A stretch of DNA of 18,469 nucleotides. Origin: an uncultured Lachnospiraceae bacterium (GTDB lineage Bacteria > Bacillota > Clostridia > Lachnospirales > Lachnospiraceae). The position numbers and the translations under genes were made by a program. Where the stretch lies: contig CAJUHG010000036.1 of the NCBI GenBank assembly GCA_910586005.1, positions 2,735 through 21,203 of the forward strand, read 5' to 3'. Shown one piece after another: positions 7,501 through 14,147 of this stretch (its first letter is position 1; each line of letters starts with the position of its first letter). The notes below the pieces were generated by a model. It did no database searches. It saw nothing but the letters and a program-made list of their open reading frames with translations, and was not told the DNA's origin.

Positions 7501-7661
7501 TCAACTGTAGTTTGCTGCACAGACGCCACTCTGCCTGTCTCTTTTTCCATCTGCTGAGTGGTAGTTTCCTGTGTGGCAACGGAAACATTTCCCTTTATCT
7601 CTACTTTACTATTTGTTTGGGTAATTTCCATCAGATTACTATTGTCTACTCTTATATTCAT
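4563..7661 (-). CDS. Large flagellar-locus repeat protein (DUF6240-like) with FliK-like C-terminus
   Basis: A 1032-residue, acidic, Gln/Glu-rich protein without signal peptide or membrane helices. Residues 1-110 look disordered. From about 160 to 800 a motif of the form G-[LI]-P-x-T-x-E-N-x-x-x-A recurs at uneven spacing in helical surroundings: clear copies at 165, 201, 264, 341 and 436, weaker ones near 526, 581, 657 and 783. Residues 893-956 are different: a beta-rich stretch with GRVDIMFDSPKLGKVAAKF (916-934), reminiscent of the C-terminal domain of FliK/Flg_hook proteins. Proteins of this type are known to me only as uncharacterised Lachnospiraceae/Clostridia proteins near flagellin. A role in flagellar assembly (hook-length control or a secreted ruler/scaffold) is an inference from position, promoter and the C-terminus. 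The ATG has GAGG 7 nt ahead. Flagellin and FliS lie downstream on the same strand. Confidence 0.72.
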   Translation of the reverse strand: MNIRVDNSNLMEITQTNSKVEIKGNVSVATQETTTQQMEKETGRVASVQQTTVEVPFISGESQIDKIQQDAENMESQLFQQKMEIVSNTMSEKDCEKMEDDGFPVNSTEVETIVTEIDKIKMELAKAGVDISVFGDELSGQKLEELAGSAELANQLAAILNQADLPATEENILDAQKTIEQAASLTECRKETVKYMLDHELPPTVENFYKAQHSISGVSSYSDSAKIPMDDRLQAQVEQIITKAGLTIDEVSLSCSQWMIDNQIPFTEENLNYVMDLNQIQLPPDTEVLMGAMLETMAEGKRPSEAVILEGYSNVARAEQAVETVNQVTDAEVWNLVEKGLPLTIKNLEAAKQEEQKIQQNHQSEQVIPDYAKENIEFITAKRQLEETRLMMTAQANYALLKQGISIETKPLEDLVEQLKTLEDDYYQKLLSQNGIPATEENTTVFAETMGKTQELANVPAYILGDIKTDKDTVNTIHEVGITKQTKMQQAGEAYETLRTAPRADMGDSIQKAFQNVDDILKDLGLETTEANQRAVRILAYNQMEINPDTIAGIKAADQKVQNLFQNLSPAVVMEMIREGVNPLEMNVEQLNAKAQEIKNHLEQGGEEKFSKYLWKLEQRQEITPQERESYIGIYRLLNQIDKTDGAVIGALVHQGAELNIKNLLTAVRTKQNSGINVSVDENFGEADIIQRQELSISQQIEAAYQTDCAKEAFGMVTPEGVQQAMAQGAVGEMTPEELLWQLRQIPVDSDSEAAYYQEQLQEFSNVREAEAQVLQMLTGHDMPVTAYNIMAATQMMQNRNGVFRTLFNYEDMKKDVDFEAVKTKILEDFGEAVKTPEEMAEAQEKLADLAENVMKTMIESEDVRSVDLRDMKIMRQQIELGTRMAKEENYAIPVLVADELTNVQLKIVRGKRERGRVDIMFDSPKLGKVAAKFQVQQESVKGYVVSDSLQTTDELKRQEEEIREHVNLGDDFQWNLNIIHSDALELARFSSEEKGIDQSEQSEEDWQVQTKTLYGIAKAFLEEVKQIGQNM

Positions 7662-7771
7662 GTCTGCGCCTCATTATCTTTTATTGTTGATTTTTGACAA
7701 TTAGTATTTCGGTTAAATCTCTGGAAAACTTTATGCATAGTGCAAGAAATACTTACCAATGAAATATTCAT
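7658..7771 (-). other. Possible 37-codon upstream ORF overlapping the large gene start
   Basis: An ATG at 7771 opens a 37-codon frame whose TGA overlaps the ATG of the large gene (ATGA overlap), the arrangement typical of translational coupling. The 14 bases around its start (7764-7777) are identical to those around the real gene start (7654-7667). Against it being a gene: the GGAG upstream is about 20 nt away, separated by a small AGATT-AGAA-AATCT hairpin, there is no recognisable product, and the sigma-28-like promoter lies inside it. Confidence 0.2.
7706..7733 (-). promoter_or_regulatory. Sigma-28 (SigD/FliA)-type flagellar promoter
   Basis: On the minus strand TAAAGTTT (7726-7733) matches the sigma-28 -35 consensus completely; after 12 bp comes ACCGAAAT (7706-7713), matching GCCGATAT at six of eight positions. 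Transcription would start near 7700, about 39 nt ahead of the large gene's ATG. This supports placing that gene, and possibly the flagellin genes behind it, in the late flagellar regulon. Confidence 0.5.
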
Positions 7772-7852
7772 GTCTGCTAGATTTTCTAATCTCCTGTCAC
7801 TTGTAATTGCAAGCAATTACTTGCCTGTCTATTAAAAATCTGTTATAGTAAC

Positions 7853-10375
7853 TTATTCTAGATACCCTAAAAATACATTTCCTGCTCCCTCAAACATCGC
7901 TTTACTATCTTGAAGTCCCATCTTCCTCACTGCATTAAATTCAGGATAATATAAAAGTGTATTATGCTCATCATATCCCACAATTAAAAATGCCTCTTGA
8001 TTTACCATAGCAAACACAGGTGTATTTAAGTTAACATAATATAATACTTGTTCTACATTACATCCTGTCAAATCAATCACTTCTCTTCCATTCAAAGCCT
8101 CTGTTAAGATCTGTTTTGGTGTTTCTCCTTGCCCAAGTAAATCATCTACATCTATATTAATTTCCTCTGTTCTTAACAAGTATGTCAAACAACGTGCTAC
8201 TACACTATTACTTATCTCTGTAATATCTATCGCACCTTCTCCTATCATAGATTGAATGCTTTTTCTGCCTCGTCGCCAAAAATACTTTTGACCTTCCCCT
8301 ATTACTTCTCCTACATTTTGATCTGCACAAATAATTGCTTCTGTAATAGATGTTGTGGACAATAAAATTCTCCCACCACTATAAACATAATAACTGTCTT
8401 GTTTTTTTCTAGTATCTAAACTAACGGTTCGATTCTCCTCTAATACAATCTCTTTTGGAACTAATACCTGTGGACGTTTCATGGTTTGCTTTATATGCTC
8501 TCCTAAAATTAAACGTACTTGACACTGCTTTTTCTCACTTTGCGTCGTCTCAACTGTAATTCTACGTGAAGATTCTAACTGCTGATTTTTAATGGTATCT
8601 TGTTCTGCATTTATATATCCTTGTTCTGTCTTAAACTCTCGATCAAGAAAAATAGTATCTCGCTCCACATAAGCTTTCAAAATATAATAGCCCGTTTTCT
8701 GGTACTCTTTTACTATATTTGAATCCTTATCAATAATTATAATTTTATACATAGGGAACCTTGTATTTCCAACTGCATCTGTTGCTACATCCTCTACCCT
8801 AGCAGCACCATATACAAAATCACTTTCAACAAATCCAATAGGCTTTAAATACTCACCTTGTACACTTTCTATTGTGCGAACTTCTTCTCCTTCCAAATCC
8901 ATAATCTTCAAAGAATTTGTATTTTTAGTTCCCTCTTGCCAGGCAATATATCTGCCATCCTCCGACACTCCATAACTATTTTGTCTTAAACCTTCCATCA
9001 CTTGTTTTGTTTTCCTATGATTTAAATCAATTCCATACAATATATCATCTGCTAAAAGATAAAAAATATTTCCATCACTTACATAGAATAACTTTCCCCA
9101 TTTCGCCTTCATCATCTCATAAGATTGATCAGAGGGAATAAACAGTTCTTCCTCAATTGTATTAGCAACACTATCATAGTGAAATACATCAATCCCTGTT
9201 TCTCCTTCATGGTTTCCTCGATTCATATAACCATATACTACAAAATCCATACTTCCAGTTTCATCAATTTTCATTATCTGAATTTGATGTTGCCCATTAT
9301 TTTCTCTATTGGAAATACCTTCTGGATTGCGGAAACTATAAATTTGTGAAAGTTCATTATTATCTCTATTATAACTCCAAAGCTCTCCTTCTTGGACAAA
9401 TGCAATAATATTTCTTTTTTCATTTGCCATATGTTTCACATTAGAAGAGCGGATTCCTAATAATATCTTATTCCCAGAGATTATTCCATTTTCTCCTCGA
9501 AAAATTTGATTCATTGTACGTTCATAATTTAATAGATACATACGACCAATTCTTTGATCATAACGCACACGATAATATTCTTCTATATTGTAATACTCCA
9601 CTTCTCCATTTTCTCCTGTTGAAGTTACCACATATTGAAGAACAATTGTATTATAAGAACTTCCCATTTCTTTTATGGAAGGTACTGGAACTTCTAAACG
9701 TTCTCCTTCAAAATTTGCCCAAGTTACCTGTCTCAAACTAGAATGAATTGTCACTTTTTGTAAGGTAGTATTATCCCCCAAACTATCTGGCTCTAAATAG
9801 GTAGCAAGACTGTCTGAATGCTCCTTGTCAAATGTCTTTTCATGAAAATTCTTTACAAAATCAAGAGATTCTTTTACATAACAATTAGCTTCCTGTGCAA
9901 GTCTTGTATAATAATACACTTGTTTTCCATTACTATTTACAGAAAGTACAAACATATATTCCAATTCTTCTTCTAAAATATTTTGAAATTCTAATGTAAC
10001 GCTAATTTCTCCATTTTTCAAAGAAAAATCATCTATTTTTCCATTCTCAATCAAACGTTTCATATCTATGGTACGCACTTCATAAGAAATTTCTTTAATT
10101 TGATTCTGATATGTTTTTATTACAAGTGGTAAAGATAAATTTTTATTCAAAGGTGTAATCGTATCGCGCATTTTTGTTCCATCCATTTCAGAACAATATC
10201 CATACAATTCATTAATTCTAGTATCTCCCTGTTGTAGATACACAACAGGAAGTGTTGCAGGCAACATTTCTGAGGTTTGATCCATATTATCTGGTCGGTG
10301 AAAAAGGCTCATAACAGCAACTGTAACCGAAAAAACTAAAAATAAAACTACTATTTTTATTATGCCTTTATGCAT
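7853..10375 (-). CDS. Membrane-anchored protein with propeller-like middle and degenerate C39-like peptidase C-terminus
   Basis: An 840-residue protein I recognise only as an uncharacterised Clostridia type. Residues 4-24 form one hydrophobic helix after MHKG, so the bulk is probably extracytoplasmic. The middle (about 290-560) has repeated short beta segments such as IIAFVQEGELWSYN, KLFYVSDGNIFYLL and YIAWQEGTKNTNSLKIMD, suggesting a beta-propeller. The last 120 residues resemble a C39/papain-like peptidase fold: helix SNSVVARCLTYLLR, then TPVFAMVNQEAFLIVGYDEHNTLLYYPE. The position normally holding the catalytic Cys looks like Ser/Val and the His before the V-G-Y-D strand is missing, so it is probably inactive. 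The start at 10375 follows GGAGG by 5 nt; an in-frame ATG 12 codons upstream would include that site. It lies 89 bp after the methyltransferase gene and about 190 bp before the flagellar block. Confidence 0.6.
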   Translation of the reverse strand: MHKGIIKIVVLFLVFSVTVAVMSLFHRPDNMDQTSEMLPATLPVVYLQQGDTRINELYGYCSEMDGTKMRDTITPLNKNLSLPLVIKTYQNQIKEISYEVRTIDMKRLIENGKIDDFSLKNGEISVTLEFQNILEEELEYMFVLSVNSNGKQVYYYTRLAQEANCYVKESLDFVKNFHEKTFDKEHSDSLATYLEPDSLGDNTTLQKVTIHSSLRQVTWANFEGERLEVPVPSIKEMGSSYNTIVLQYVVTSTGENGEVEYYNIEEYYRVRYDQRIGRMYLLNYERTMNQIFRGENGIISGNKILLGIRSSNVKHMANEKRNIIAFVQEGELWSYNRDNNELSQIYSFRNPEGISNRENNGQHQIQIMKIDETGSMDFVVYGYMNRGNHEGETGIDVFHYDSVANTIEEELFIPSDQSYEMMKAKWGKLFYVSDGNIFYLLADDILYGIDLNHRKTKQVMEGLRQNSYGVSEDGRYIAWQEGTKNTNSLKIMDLEGEEVRTIESVQGEYLKPIGFVESDFVYGAARVEDVATDAVGNTRFPMYKIIIIDKDSNIVKEYQKTGYYILKAYVERDTIFLDREFKTEQGYINAEQDTIKNQQLESSRRITVETTQSEKKQCQVRLILGEHIKQTMKRPQVLVPKEIVLEENRTVSLDTRKKQDSYYVYSGGRILLSTTSITEAIICADQNVGEVIGEGQKYFWRRGRKSIQSMIGEGAIDITEISNSVVARCLTYLLRTEEINIDVDDLLGQGETPKQILTEALNGREVIDLTGCNVEQVLYYVNLNTPVFAMVNQEAFLIVGYDEHNTLLYYPEFNAVRKMGLQDSKAMFEGAGNVFLGYLE

Positions 10376-10464
10376 ACTTTCCTCCATTCTGTGCATTCTT
10401 CCATATACCATTCCCTATGAGGCAAATGGGTAGTTAGTGAAAGAATTGATAACTTCCTTCCCTT

Positions 10465-11610
10465 TTACTCTTTCTTTTCATCCTGCAGCAATGCTAAGGT
10501 AGGTGATACCTGCAAAAACTCCATAATATCCCTATAACCTTTACTATCTTTTTCTTTTCCCTTTTTTATTGCACGTATTAATATATTCTTTGGTGTATGT
10601 TCCATATCAATAAATTCTAATATTTGTACCTGATAGCCTTTACTTTCCAAAATTTGTGCTCGCAAAGCATCTGTAAACAAAGCAGATATTCTCTCTTTAA
10701 TCAACCCATAGGAAAATACTGGTGCCAACAATTCGTTTTTTATTTGTCCATTTAATTCATGCTGGCAGCAGGGCACTGACAAAATTACCTTAGCTCCCCA
10801 CCGAATAGCTTTATCCAAGGCATAGTCTGTAGCTGTATCACAAGCATGAAGTGTAACTACCATATCTACCTGTGACACACCTTCATATTGCGCAATATCA
10901 CCTACATAAAATTCCAAATCTTTATATCCATATTTCTCTGCTAATCTATTGCATGTTTCAATTACATCTTCCTTTATATCTAATCCGATTATGTGCACTT
11001 GATAATCTTTTAACTCTTTCAAATAATAATACATAGCAAACGTTAAATAAGATTTTCCACATCCAAAGTCTAAAATTGTAATTTTTTGTTCTTTGGGTAG
11101 TTGGGGTAAAATATCTTCAATAAACTCTAAAAAACGGTTCATCTGACGAAACTTATCATACTTAGCCTGAACAATTTTCCCTTCTTTTGTTTGTACACCT
11201 AAATCTACCAAAAATTCCACTTTTATTTCTGGATTTAAAATATAATTCTTTTTTCTATTATGAGATAAATTCATTTCTTTTTTACAATTGGTACACGTCT
11301 TCTCTTTTATTGTAATTTTGCCTTTTTTACTAATTAAAACAGTAGCTTGTCCAATCTGAGAAAAAATTTCAAATTGTCGATACAATTCCATCTGCTCTAT
11401 AATTTCCCTTATAGCTTCTTTTTGTGTATAATTTCTATGAAATACCTTTTTATCCTGATATATACTTTCCTGAAAAGCTAAATCTCCCTTTATCAATATC
11501 GGACGAAGGCTGATTTTAACAGCCTCCTTCCGATTTCTGGGATTACTAATTATCATTTGTATCATTTTCTCATTTAAATATTTATATAAAAGTTTTTGTA
11601 ATTCTTCCAT
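10465..11610 (-). CDS. SAM-dependent methyltransferase, Methyltransf_32-like
   Basis: A 381-residue soluble class I methyltransferase. After an N-terminal alpha/beta region (1-170) containing a CTNC pair (106-109) and the block SHNRKKNYIL (116-125), the Rossmann domain begins with motif I ILDFGCGKSYL (179-189), an acidic end of strand 2 in IIGLDIKED (207-215), LHACDTATDYAL (254-265) and VPCCQHEL (279-286). This set, particularly LHACDTATD and PCCQ, is typical of the Methyltransf_32/RRNAD1-type family, whose bacterial members have no established substrate known to me; RNA or protein are possible. The ATG is preceded by GAAAGG. It begins 29 bp after the proline-rich repeat protein, so the two are probably co-transcribed. 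Confidence 0.8.
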   Translation of the reverse strand: MEELQKLLYKYLNEKMIQMIISNPRNRKEAVKISLRPILIKGDLAFQESIYQDKKVFHRNYTQKEAIREIIEQMELYRQFEIFSQIGQATVLISKKGKITIKEKTCTNCKKEMNLSHNRKKNYILNPEIKVEFLVDLGVQTKEGKIVQAKYDKFRQMNRFLEFIEDILPQLPKEQKITILDFGCGKSYLTFAMYYYLKELKDYQVHIIGLDIKEDVIETCNRLAEKYGYKDLEFYVGDIAQYEGVSQVDMVVTLHACDTATDYALDKAIRWGAKVILSVPCCQHELNGQIKNELLAPVFSYGLIKERISALFTDALRAQILESKGYQVQILEFIDMEHTPKNILIRAIKKGKEKDSKGYRDIMEFLQVSPTLALLQDEKKE

Positions 11611-11639
11611 ACCAAACCTTTCTCATTTGTTCATTAAAA

Positions 11640-12407
11640 TTACCACCAACGACGACAACGTTTATGTCTACATCTTCTCTGATACATTTCATTAAACAAT
11701 AATACTTCAATTAAATTTTGCAATCCATTATCTTTAGGTGGTCTTCCTGGCCTTGGTGGTCTTCCTGGTCCCCAGTCTGGTCCTGGTGGTGGAGGTGGTG
11801 GTCCTGGTGGTCTTCCTGGTCCCCAGCCTGGTCCTAGCGGTGGAGGTGGTGGTCCTGGTGGTCTTCCTGGTCCCCAACCTGGTCCTGGCGGTGGAGGTGG
11901 TGGTCCTGGTGGCCTTCCTGGTCCCCAACCTGGTCCTGGCGGTCTTCTCTGTTCTATCAGTTTTCCTTCTAGTGGAAGTTCTTCCGCCTGCATATCTTCT
12001 TCCCCATATTGGTCCGACTTATATTGTTCTGATTCATACTGCTCTGATTCATATTGTTCTGATTCATATTGTTCCGATTCATAAGGACTAACTTCAAAAC
12101 TTTGGATATTCCTTTTACCTCCAATAGCCCCATCATAAATACGATTTACAATCTGTTTCAACATCAACTTATCAGGATATTCATCAAACATTAGGCTACC
12201 TTCATATTCCATTTTATCACATTCATCTTCTACCATTGCCTGAATGGACCGCACTTCTTTTGGATATAAATCCTTTAATTTCTGCATATCTCTCTCATAT
12301 TCTAATTCCTCTAGATATACAGTCTGCATGGGATATGCCATATAAAAAGGCATTTTTGACATATCCTGATTAGGCATTCTGTAAAACATTTCCTGTTTGT
12401 AATCCAC
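11640..12407 (-). CDS. Proline/glycine-rich tandem-repeat protein, possibly a spore or surface protein
   Basis: A 255-residue protein of unknown function in three parts. Residues 1-106 form an acidic helical domain (DLYPKEVRSIQAMVEDECD, then EYEGSLMFDEYPDK) resembling a domain found in unnamed Clostridia proteins. Residues 109-134 are five copies of a Y-[EK]-S-[ED]-Q pentamer. Residues 157-224 are four 17-residue units of the form PGPGWGPGRPPGPPPPP. The last 30 residues return to a helix (LQNLIEVLLFNEMYQ) and end in a Cys/Arg/His/Trp-rich basic tail, RRCRHKRCRRWW. There is no signal peptide or membrane helix. The composition and the Cys/Arg tail would suit a spore-coat or other self-assembling protein; this is inference. 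It starts with GTG at 12407, 8 nt after GGGAG. Confidence 0.65.
   Translation of the reverse strand: MDYKQEMFYRMPNQDMSKMPFYMAYPMQTVYLEELEYERDMQKLKDLYPKEVRSIQAMVEDECDKMEYEGSLMFDEYPDKLMLKQIVNRIYDGAIGGKRNIQSFEVSPYESEQYESEQYESEQYESEQYKSDQYGEEDMQAEELPLEGKLIEQRRPPGPGWGPGRPPGPPPPPPGPGWGPGRPPGPPPPPLGPGWGPGRPPGPPPPPPGPDWGPGRPPRPGRPPKDNGLQNLIEVLLFNEMYQRRCRHKRCRRWW
11758..11940. repeat. 51-bp tandem repeat coding the proline-rich region
   Basis: Units at 11758-11808, 11809-11859, 11860-11910 and a 30-bp partial at 11911-11940 are nearly identical at DNA level and GC-rich against an AT-rich background. Each codes 17 residues, so copy number can change without a frameshift. The high nucleotide identity points to recent expansion or ongoing homogenisation. 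Confidence 0.92.
12006..12080. repeat. 15-bp tandem repeat coding the YESEQ pentamers
   Basis: Five consecutive 15-base units, starting at 12006, 12021, 12036, 12051 and 12066, with few substitutions. It lies inside the same gene as the 51-bp repeats, giving the protein two independent, in-frame, expandable repeat tracts. Confidence 0.88.
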
Positions 12408-12692
12408 TGCTTTACTCCCATTTTATTTCTCTCTATACTATATGCCCTGTTTTCGGTTATGCTACACCCTCTATATTTAAGTGTCTCACATTACTAATTT
12501 AGATTACATATCCTATGTTTCTTTATACTATTCCAACTTCCTTAGTGTTTCTATTTATTTAGACTGTATATATTATTTTCCTCTATCTTATTTCAACTTT
12601 TTTAGTGTTTCCCTTTCTCTGTTTAGTTTAGATTACATATCCTATGTTTCTTTAGCATTTAATCCTATTCCCTTATACTATGCCTTATATTT
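12408..12692. repeat. Intergenic region with degenerate ~60-bp direct repeats
   Basis: 285 bp between the patatin gene and the next gene. Three related AT-rich units begin near 12501, 12561 and 12630. Units 1 and 2 align without gaps over about 56 bases (60-bp period); units 1 and 3 share an exact 28-base match (12498-12525 and 12627-12654). No coding potential, T-run terminator or recognised RNA was seen. Confidence 0.72.
12436..12444 (-). promoter_or_regulatory. Possible promoter -10 element of the repeat protein gene
   Basis: The minus strand reads CATATAGTA, fitting the sporulation sigma-K -10 pattern CATAnnnTA and close to the sigma-E pattern CATACAnT; the contained TATAGT would also do for sigma-A. 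No well-spaced -35 was found for any of the three. The position, about 30 nt before the GTG, is sensible. Confidence 0.25.
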
Positions 12693-14000
12693 TTAGCTAT
12701 CTGTTACTGTTACTAAAAACAAAGCTGCTACTAGTTCATAAGATTGAGAAGATAATACTCCAAGTTGTTTGGTTAAATCTATTTTTCCTTCTCTATAACC
12801 ATAATAAATACAACCTGTAATATATTCCTTCTCTGTATGCAAGTTTAATTCTGCAAGTTTAGATGTGATTTCTTTCCTTACTTTTCCATCAAATATAGAA
12901 ATATCTAAATAACAATCTTTCTGTTTCAGTTTTCCCAATATTTCCAGAATAAATTCCTTTATATGCCAAGGTTTTTTCTTTGAAATCTTAAAAATATCAC
13001 CACAAATTTCTGCTGCGCCAATAAAATAATCTTCTCTTGTATATTCCTTATCTTTTTTTTCAATATGTGCCTCTATATTACCACAAATTTTTTTATTTTC
13101 TCCAGACTTTACAATTCGATTAAAAATCCCTTCTGTTAAATAAGCTTCTGCTCTTGCTATTCTAGTAACAAACTTCCAAATAGACATTTTATAATCTGTT
13201 AAATCTTCTAAATAAAATTGATATTCTTTTCCAGCCATATATCTAAAAGCTTTCATAGTATCATAATAGCCAAGTTCTATATTGTCTTCTAAAATTTTTC
13301 TTTCAAAATTAAGTATGGTACCCAGAGAACGAGTAGGTGTAATATAAGTGACATAAGGCTTATTCACATAATTGGGATGACTAGGCGAAGTATGCAAATC
13401 TATAGCTATCACTTCTTCTGCTCCCATTTTTACTGCCAAATCAATTGGCAAATTGTCATAATAACACCCATCTAGGTACATTTCCCCATCAATTTTATGC
13501 AAAGGAAAGATAGGAAAAATAGATGCAGATGCCATAATAAAATCCTTTAATTTGCCTTCTGGTATCTCTTCTTTTCTTAATTCTAATGCCTTCATGGAAG
13601 GTACCTGAACAGTTACCAAACCATAATCTATATCAGAAGATCGCACTTTTTCTTCATCTATCATTCGGTCAATAAATTCTATAAAAGGAGAAATATCTGC
13701 CCCTTTGTTTTTTACATATTTCTTCAAAAATGAACCAAGCATTTCTCTTTGATTATACATTCCTTCTATTGTAGTGGTAAGATTTAATCCTTCTGCCATA
13801 ACGTCTTCCATTCGTATGGTATTCCATAATTCCAATGCCAAATCATAATCCCTAGATGTCATCAATGCACCATTAATAGCACCAATTGAGGTACCTGTTA
13901 CAATATGGTATTCTATTCCCATTTCTTTTAATGCTTTCCAAGCACCAAGCTCATATGCTCCCTTAGTTCCTCCTCCACAGAGTGCAATTGCCCTTTTCAT
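12693..14000 (-). CDS. Patatin-like phospholipase
   Basis: A 435-residue patatin-family lipid acyl hydrolase. The oxyanion loop CGGGTKGAYELG lies at 8-19, the nucleophile elbow GTSIG at 36-40 (Ser38), and the second member of the Ser-Asp dyad in YLDGCYYDN (Asp177). Family members usually have GGGxRG and DGG/DGA; here Lys replaces Arg in the oxyanion loop and Cys follows DG, both tolerable variants. After the catalytic domain (about 1-290) there is a further 140-residue helical C-terminal part with no recognised motif. No signal peptide is visible, so it is probably cytoplasmic or membrane-peripheral; the substrate is unknown. AAAGGAGG lies ahead of the ATG. It is divergent from cbiK. Confidence 0.9.
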   Translation of the reverse strand: MKRAIALCGGGTKGAYELGAWKALKEMGIEYHIVTGTSIGAINGALMTSRDYDLALELWNTIRMEDVMAEGLNLTTTIEGMYNQREMLGSFLKKYVKNKGADISPFIEFIDRMIDEEKVRSSDIDYGLVTVQVPSMKALELRKEEIPEGKLKDFIMASASIFPIFPLHKIDGEMYLDGCYYDNLPIDLAVKMGAEEVIAIDLHTSPSHPNYVNKPYVTYITPTRSLGTILNFERKILEDNIELGYYDTMKAFRYMAGKEYQFYLEDLTDYKMSIWKFVTRIARAEAYLTEGIFNRIVKSGENKKICGNIEAHIEKKDKEYTREDYFIGAAEICGDIFKISKKKPWHIKEFILEILGKLKQKDCYLDISIFDGKVRKEITSKLAELNLHTEKEYITGCIYYGYREGKIDLTKQLGVLSSQSYELVAALFLVTVTDS

Positions 14001-14035
14001 GGGAATTCCTCCTTTCTGTAAAATGATTGTTTTTC

Positions 14036-14044
14036 AGTATAACA
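14036..14044 (-). promoter_or_regulatory. Extended -10 promoter of the patatin-like gene
   Basis: On the minus strand TGTTATACT (TGn plus TATACT), about 36-44 nt ahead of the start codon. A convincing -35 is lacking, as is common for extended -10 promoters. Confidence 0.38.
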
Positions 14045-14047
14045 TAT

Positions 14048-14076
14048 TTGACGATGTTTTACCACTCTGCTATACT
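14048..14076 (+). promoter_or_regulatory. Sigma-A promoter of cbiK
   Basis: TTGACG (14048-14053), a 17-bp spacer and TATACT (14071-14076), giving a leader of about 65 nt. No cobalamin riboswitch fits in that length and none of its conserved boxes was seen. Confidence 0.68.
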
Positions 14077-14147
14077 CTAAGAAACTCTGTATGATAACTC
14101 TTACATCAACATCCTATAAAAAATAATTTTAGAAGAGGAATCCAGCT

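Noticed and set aside
7803..7820. GTAATTGC-AA-GCAATTAC inverted repeat as terminator of the 840-residue protein gene
   Set aside because: The loop would be only two bases and no T-run follows on the minus strand; too weak to call.
11738..12091. A plus-strand frame coding a Leu/Val/Phe-rich repeat peptide opposite the proline-rich gene
   Set aside because: It is the antisense shadow of the GC-rich 51-bp repeats; no ribosome site, and its repeats simply mirror the minus-strand gene.
12498..12654. CRISPR-like array (28-base exact repeats)
   Set aside because: Only two exact copies, with a related degenerate unit between them instead of a unique spacer; no cas genes.
14077..14147. Cobalamin riboswitch ahead of cbiK
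   Set aside because: The leader is only about 65 nt and lacks the conserved boxes of that riboswitch.
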